A stretch of 64,000 nucleotides of DNA from Physcomitrium patens (Eukaryota; Streptophyta; Bryopsida; Funariales; Funariaceae): positions 13,517,869-13,581,868 of the forward strand of contig NC_037271.1 in NCBI RefSeq assembly GCF_000002425.4, read 5' to 3'. Positions within the stretch are counted from its first letter, which is position 1, and each line of letters opens with the position of its first letter. The notes under the pieces are model-generated. The model was not told where the DNA came from and made no database searches. It worked only from the letters and a program-made list of their open reading frames with translations. The position numbers were made by a program, and so were the translations under genes. This document shows, piece after piece, positions 59,231-64,000 of this stretch.

Positions 59231-59248
59231 TTCACGTCGGGTTCACCA
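59231..59248 (-). promoter_or_regulatory. primer-binding site, tRNA-Trp
   Basis: The + strand reads TTCACGTCGGGTTCACCA, four bases from the 5' LTR. From memory of plant cytosolic tRNA-Trp, this is its 3' end including CCA over all 18 bases, so minus-strand DNA synthesis would be primed by tRNA-Trp. Confidence 0.75.
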
Positions 59249-59252
59249 CTTA

Positions 59253-60607
59253 TGTCGTATTACGTGCTTTCCTGCTCGAGAACGAGTCGGGCGTCTGGCT
59301 GTAGAAGGTAGTATGGAGATTCGCTAATAGTCAAGCAGTCTATCAGTTTTTGACTGCTGGAATATAAACGACTGCAATAATGTACCGTAAATCTATACAG
59401 GTGCTCTTCGACTGCTTGTCGAAGTCCTTTTTGCCCCAGCCGGTAGGTCTCTAGACGTTACAGAGAACCCCGTACAACCCAAACTGTTAACCTTCAATAC
59501 TGCTTTGTACTTACGATCTTATATCCACTGACTGTCCTGTTAGATTAACCCAATAAATTTCATTCACTCCGCATACTCAATCCTATAGACACCCCTTTAA
59601 TCCTTCAATCACAGACGTAACTCGATTTTACAAAACAGTCAAGAGTATTCAAACCCACTTCATTTAAAAATCCCGATTCACCATTACAACATTGACTTCA
59701 GCAGCGATTGCCTCAGTCTTCCCAAAACTCTACGAAGAAGAAAAATCCAAATTCTATGTCTTTCCTTCCCCGACCCGAAGCATGAAGCTCCTCTCTCTAA
59801 TTCCCCTGATCTTCCCAAAACTCCAATGAAAACCGAACTGGTAACCTTGCAAAAGCTTGAAAAAAACTCGCTCCTCCCGATTCCCCCCTAACCTTATCCT
59901 CTGAATTTCTTCAATCTTTCGTCTTAGATCCGGAATTGGCTCCCACCTCAAGCTTGGATCCGAAATTGGCTCTCACCTCAACTTGGATTCGAAATTGGCT
60001 CTCACCTCAACTTGGATTCGAAATTGGCTCTCGCCGCCAAGCTTTCTCCTCCGTTTTTACCTTTAAGAAATCCATTTACCGAAAACAACGTTCCCTGAGA
60101 CGGCACAGAGAACAAGACAGCCTGAAACAGAATCGAACCCCGTAATCGGGACCACATTGAGTCGCCCGACCAATTCAGGTCCTTTATTGGTAAAGATGCC
60201 CGTAGTAACCTGGATGTTCCCGTAATTGGGTCAAATTGGTCCTCGCGTCAAATTGGCTAAGACCCGTAGTAAGACCTGGATTTCCCGTAACTAGACTGCA
60301 TTGGGTTGCCCCACCAATACAGGTCTCATATTGGGTAAGAGGACCCGGATTGGATTATCGAAATTGGATCCAATTGGCTCCTCGAACTCGTCGTGTGAAT
60401 TGGTCCTTCTCTTCCTGCTGACTCCCGTTATTGGAATCGAACGGGGCATTTCAGTATGCCCCGGCTGACTGTAACGAAGTCACTGAACCTGACCACTCAG
60501 TATTTGTACTGGAGTTGGTCGATGTTCCCAATATTCGAGGTAACTGAATATTAATAAAATTCCCCTTTCTTTTTATTTTCACTGTATACTCGTGTCACAA
60601 CACGACA
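59253..60607 (-). repeat. gypsy C 5' LTR (1355 bp)
   Basis: Starts TGTCGT and ends ACGACA on the + strand; pairs with 51916-53271. It carries the 29-bp array (59926-60036) and the family-B-like gag segments in what is the U3 side for the minus-strand element. Confidence 0.93.
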
Positions 60608-60885
60608 CCGTTCTATTTCAAACTATAGGATGTTAGGTCTTGGTTGACAATAGGTTGCCAAACTCATGAAAATACTCTACCTTGTAGGTCAAAAATGGGA
60701 GGTGGTCAAAAATGGGTCCACTATCTTAATTCTATTTTTGAACAAAATAATGTAAAAACATCTAAAATCCTCTTGATTTCTATTTCTCTATATTGAGATT
60801 TATTTTTATTTTTATTTTTTTCATACACATATTACAGATATGCTATAATAATTAAGTTATTAGAAATTAGAAATGGGTTGTCTAT

Positions 60886-60936
<51 letters not shown>

Positions 60937-60950
60937 TCATATAAGTAGAA
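60608..60950. other. AT-rich segment between gypsy C and copia RT
   Basis: Contains sequence near 60718-60790 that is an inverted relative of the loop at 51555-51625, then a TTTTTA-rich run and a TA microsatellite. No coding sequence. Confidence 0.5.
60885..60936. repeat. (TA)n microsatellite
   Basis: A TA run of about 25 units with one interruption. The ORF spanning it is low-complexity. Confidence 0.9.
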
Positions 60951-60954
60951 GATG

Positions 60955-62543
60955 GATCAATAGTGTTCAAATAAGTATTGATTTTTATACAAGCACTAAA
61001 GAATCAGCTACTATCACTGAAGTTAGGAAAAGAATGATATTTGAAAGTAAAAAGAAGCAATAGATTTAGAATATTAGAATTTCATTGACAATAAGATTTG
61101 GACTTTAATACCATTATTAGCAAAAAAAATCAATTGGTTGCAAATAGATTTTTAAGATAAAATATAATACAAATGTTTTAGTAGAGTGCTACAAGATAAG
61201 ATTCATTACAAAAAGTTATGCATAAAAGGAAGGTATTAATTACAATAAGACTTTTGTTCCATTGTCAAAAATGATCCCAATTCATACACTTTTTTATCTT
61301 CTGATATTTTGTCTTCTGATTGGTCCATATATATTTCCTCTCCAAGATTTTTATTTAAAAATACTATCTTGAAATGCATTTGATGAACTTCAAAATCTTC
61401 AACTGTAAATTCTTTAAAACTTTCTATGGGTTCAAACAATCTCTTAAGATATGGTATAAGAAGATAGATGGTTATTTTGCCTCACAAAGTTTAAAAAGAA
61501 GCCATGTTGATCCTAATATTTATGTTTTGTGGACAACTAATGGAATCTTCATCATCGTTACATTCTATGTAGATGACTTCATGCTTGTATCTAATAACAA
61601 GGAACTTCTCTTAAAAATAAAGAAAAACTTAGCTGAGAAGTTTGAAATGAAGAATTTGGAAGAAATCTACTATATTTTGGATATATAGATTATGAAGAAC
61701 TAAAAGATTTATAAAATCTACCTAAGTGAGAAAAAATATATAGAAAATGTCCTTGAAAGGTTTGGCATGAAAGATTGTAAATCCTTGGCTACACCTTTGG
61801 ATTCTAATAGTAAATTGTCAAGAGACATGAATCTACAGATTCTTGAAGAGATTAAAGTAATGAAGGAGATTCCATACCAAAATGTAGTGGACAGTTTAGT
61901 CTATGCAATGATAGGTACTTAGGCTGATATTTCATATCTAGCGGAAGTTGTTAGCCAATACATAACAAATCCTGGCCCATAACATTGGATAGGAGTGAAA
62001 TGCATTTTGTGATATCTTCAAGATACATCAAATCATGTGCTACAATATGGTGGAAGATCTTAAAGTTTATAAGTGATTGATTATTGTGATATAGACTATG
62101 CAAGAGATATTGATACACAACATTCAACCACTAGTTATACATTCTTGTTGCATGGTTGTACAATTAATTGGAATACCAAGAAGTAACCAACAGTTGCATT
62201 ATCTACCACCAAAGCAGAGTACATGGCAACTACTCTTACTACAAAAGAAGCAATTTGGCTTCAAAGGTTTTTGAAAGACATTATGTTTTCACAAGATGGT
62301 TCTTTGACTATTTTTAATGATAATCAAATTTACATTTTTCTTTCAAGAAATCCAACATTCCATGCTTGTTCTAAGCATGTTGAAGTTCAATATCACTTTG
62401 TTCATGAAAAGATTGAGAGTGGCAACATTAACTTAGTTTTTTGCAAGAGTCAAGATATGGTTGCAGATATTTTGATTAAAGGTTTAACTTGTGAAAAACA
62501 TTATAAATTCAAAGAGATGATGAACATCATTAAATTGAATTAA
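60955..62543 (+). pseudogene. copia reverse transcriptase and RNase H
   Basis: The RT start is readable across stops (Ser-Ile-Gly-Cys-Lys, then Ala-stop-Lys-Glu-Gly-Ile-Asn-Tyr). The catalytic Tyr-Val-Asp-Asp at 61566-61577 is intact within a 104-codon ORF (61374-61688). RNase H follows with Thr-Lys-Ala-Glu-Tyr-Met (near 62212) and the usual copia C-terminal part in an open 106-codon stretch to 62543. Stops at 61689, 61920 and elsewhere inactivate it. This is the distal end of the gag-pol that begins at 15185. Confidence 0.88.
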
Positions 62544-62555
62544 TTTAATATATCA

Positions 62556-62566
62556 TTAAGTAGAAG
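62556..62566 (+). promoter_or_regulatory. copia polypurine tract, probable
   Basis: TTAAGTAGAAG abuts the 3' LTR. It is purine-rich and in the right place, but short. Confidence 0.5.
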
Positions 62567-62945
62567 TGTTAATAGAGTGTGTAACTCCTATTAGATATAA
62601 AATAGAATAAGTAGTTGACACTGTTTTGCCGATTGACAAGTTGTAGCTGCCATTTATTAGTAGTAATACTATTTAATTGCCATAGCCTACTAAGTTGTCA
62701 TATGTCCTAATAAGATGGGTGTCCACATATTAATTGGACATTGTTGACTAGGCTAGTTATTTGTATATTCAAACTAGAAAGTCCATGTGGTTAAATCATG
62801 GACTTGTGATATATAAGGAGTAAAAATAGATGTTTATTTTAAGCATTTGTTCTCTTGAATACTTGATAGTAAGGTAGAGAACTCTTATATATTTGCTTCA
62901 TAAAATTTCCATGTTAGCAATATATTTCCTCTTTATTTTTTCACA
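62567..62945 (+). repeat. copia 3' LTR (379 bp)
   Basis: Starts TGTTAATAG and ends TTCACA; pairs with 14099-14470. The next five bases are ATAGT, the same as those before the 5' LTR. Confidence 0.9.
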
Positions 62946-64000
62946 ATAGTTATGAAATGTTGAAAACTTACCAGCATCTCATTACTAACTTATATCTTTG
63001 TTTCAACATCCAAATTTAATTCATTCTATATACAAATCACATTGCAAAATTCATATGTAAATCAATAATTAGCATGAATTTTATTGAAGTTGTCGAATAT
63101 TGAATCATATTTCTATAAATGATATTTCAAATAAACTTGTAGAATTTTCTAAAGGTATTTATAACAAAACTATTTTTTTTTGTAATAATGATGATATATA
63201 AAATTTTATAAAAATTATGTATAACAAAAACTAATACTTTTATTTTAAAATCATAAAAATAAAAATACTACATTGTTTTTACATATTTTGAGGTATTTTT
63301 TCTCTAAAATAAAATAAAATGTACTTATTGAATAGTTATTAAGTATTGAAGTAGTACAGTATCAAAAATACAAGTTATAATTATAATTGTGTTCGTTATT
63401 ATGTCCTACACACATCAATTAAGACATCAAAATTTTCCTTCTTTTTCCTTTTCTAATCTGTTCTATTTTAACATTGTTTGTGAATCATGGTAATATGTTC
63501 AATAAATGTGATAATTTAGCTTTTTAAGAATATTTTGATAGTAATAAAATATCATGTAAAGTTATATATTATCATCACCATCCTATTGAAAATTCCTAAC
63601 ATCTTTATTAAAATTGTTAAGAGAATTTCATCAAAAATGGTCTTTACAAAAATATTGAGCTTTTGAAGACATATCCAGGGATTTTTCTTGACCTTGAACA
63701 TTCTAGGTTACAATTGAATTCAAAAATTAAATTTTTTTAAAGAATTTTAAATAGAGAGAGTAGAGAATATTAGCAGTTAATCAATTTTGTAACAAATTTC
63801 AATTACTATTCTGAAAAAATCGTGTTAAAATGTATCTTCATACAATGCATTTAAAATATCATGTACCAAATTAACACCGTTTTTGAAAAAATAAAAGTCC
63901 TAAATAACCATAAAATGTATAAGAACAATTATTTGTATATTTTTACTATCTAAACAAAGTAATTGAATATTTCAAGATTTTAAATCCTACAAGGAACCAA
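62946..64000. other. AT-rich intergenic DNA
   Basis: Resumes the AT-rich non-coding sequence seen before 14099. No ORF, LTR or repeat beyond homopolymers is recognised. Confidence 0.55.

Larger units (their letters stand above)
51916..60607 (-). mobile_element. Ty3/gypsy element C, nearly intact
   Basis: LTRs at 59253-60607 (5', 1355 bp) and 51916-53271 (3', 1356 bp) have matching TGTCGT and ACGACA ends. By eye they differ at about two dozen positions, near 2%. The interior has a tRNA-Trp primer site, a gag-protease frame with one amber codon and an uninterrupted pol frame. It lacks a chromodomain. The flanking bases CCCCT and CCGTT do not form a target duplication. It is the youngest element in the window. 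Confidence 0.92.
14099..62945 (+). mobile_element. Ty1/copia element, 48.8 kb with nested insertions
   Basis: Two related LTRs (14099-14470 and 62567-62945) enclose, in Ty1/copia order, gag (from 15185), protease (near 22400), integrase (48.0-49.3 kb) and RT-RNase H (60.95-62.54 kb). A perfect 5-bp target duplication, ATAGT, flanks the whole (14094-14098 and 62946-62950). A 12-bp initiator-Met primer site follows the 5' LTR. Reading the fragments in order across the inserts gives one continuous copia gag-pol. Its own length without inserts would be roughly 6-7 kb. Stops occur in every domain, so it is dead. Confidence 0.9.

Noticed and set aside
60878-61063. ORF with alternating Tyr-Ile residues
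   Set aside because: It is the translation of a TA microsatellite joined to decayed copia RT sequence.

Overview
The window looks like repeat-rich nuclear DNA of a land plant. No intact host gene can be supported. The primer-binding sites match plant cytosolic tRNA-Trp and initiator tRNA-Met ends. The transposons are Ty1/copia and Ty3/gypsy, including chromodomain elements whose gag and RT resemble the fungal-like (Tcn1-type) chromoviruses known from mosses and lycophytes. A seed-free plant is therefore my best guess, with low confidence.

Layout. 1-1900 and about 4250-9260 are GC-richer, with microsatellites and short ORFs that match no family I know; a 5' region of a neighbouring gene is possible near 8.1-9.2 kb. 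1900-4250 and 9260-14098 are AT-rich and non-coding. Within the latter, 13064-13487 looks like a sequencing or assembly artefact around a poly-T run.

14099-62945 is a single Ty1/copia element (LTRs 14099-14470 and 62567-62945) flanked by a perfect 5-bp target duplication, ATAGT, and swollen to 48.8 kb by nested insertions. Its gag is split by chromovirus 1 (15446-21780, TSD ACATG). Its protease is split by chromovirus 2 (22481-47990). A third group of insertions lies between its integrase and reverse transcriptase (about 49.5-60.9 kb).

Chromovirus 2 carries repeat R1 in its 5' LTR. Its interior is rearranged into two partial coding units joined by an LTR stub. Its 3' LTR is split by gypsy element B (32064-47552, TSD ACACA/ACACG). 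B is split by gypsy element A (33381-about 43479), and A holds a solo chromovirus LTR (36440-36990, TSD CTATG). The third group is repeat R2 with telomere-like minisatellite, interrupted by a solo chromovirus LTR (50659-51210, TSD AACTG), then a hairpin repeat, then gypsy element C (51916-60607).

C is the youngest element. Its LTRs differ by about 2% by eye, its pol frame is open for 1132 codons, and its gag-protease frame is broken by one amber codon. A is an older, decayed relative of C. The LTRs of A and C contain sequence related to the gag-protease region of family B, which suggests that one gypsy family acquired part of another as LTR sequence. The copia element, both chromoviruses, A and B all carry multiple stops, mostly explicable as C-to-T or G-to-A transitions, as expected for methylated, silenced plant transposons.
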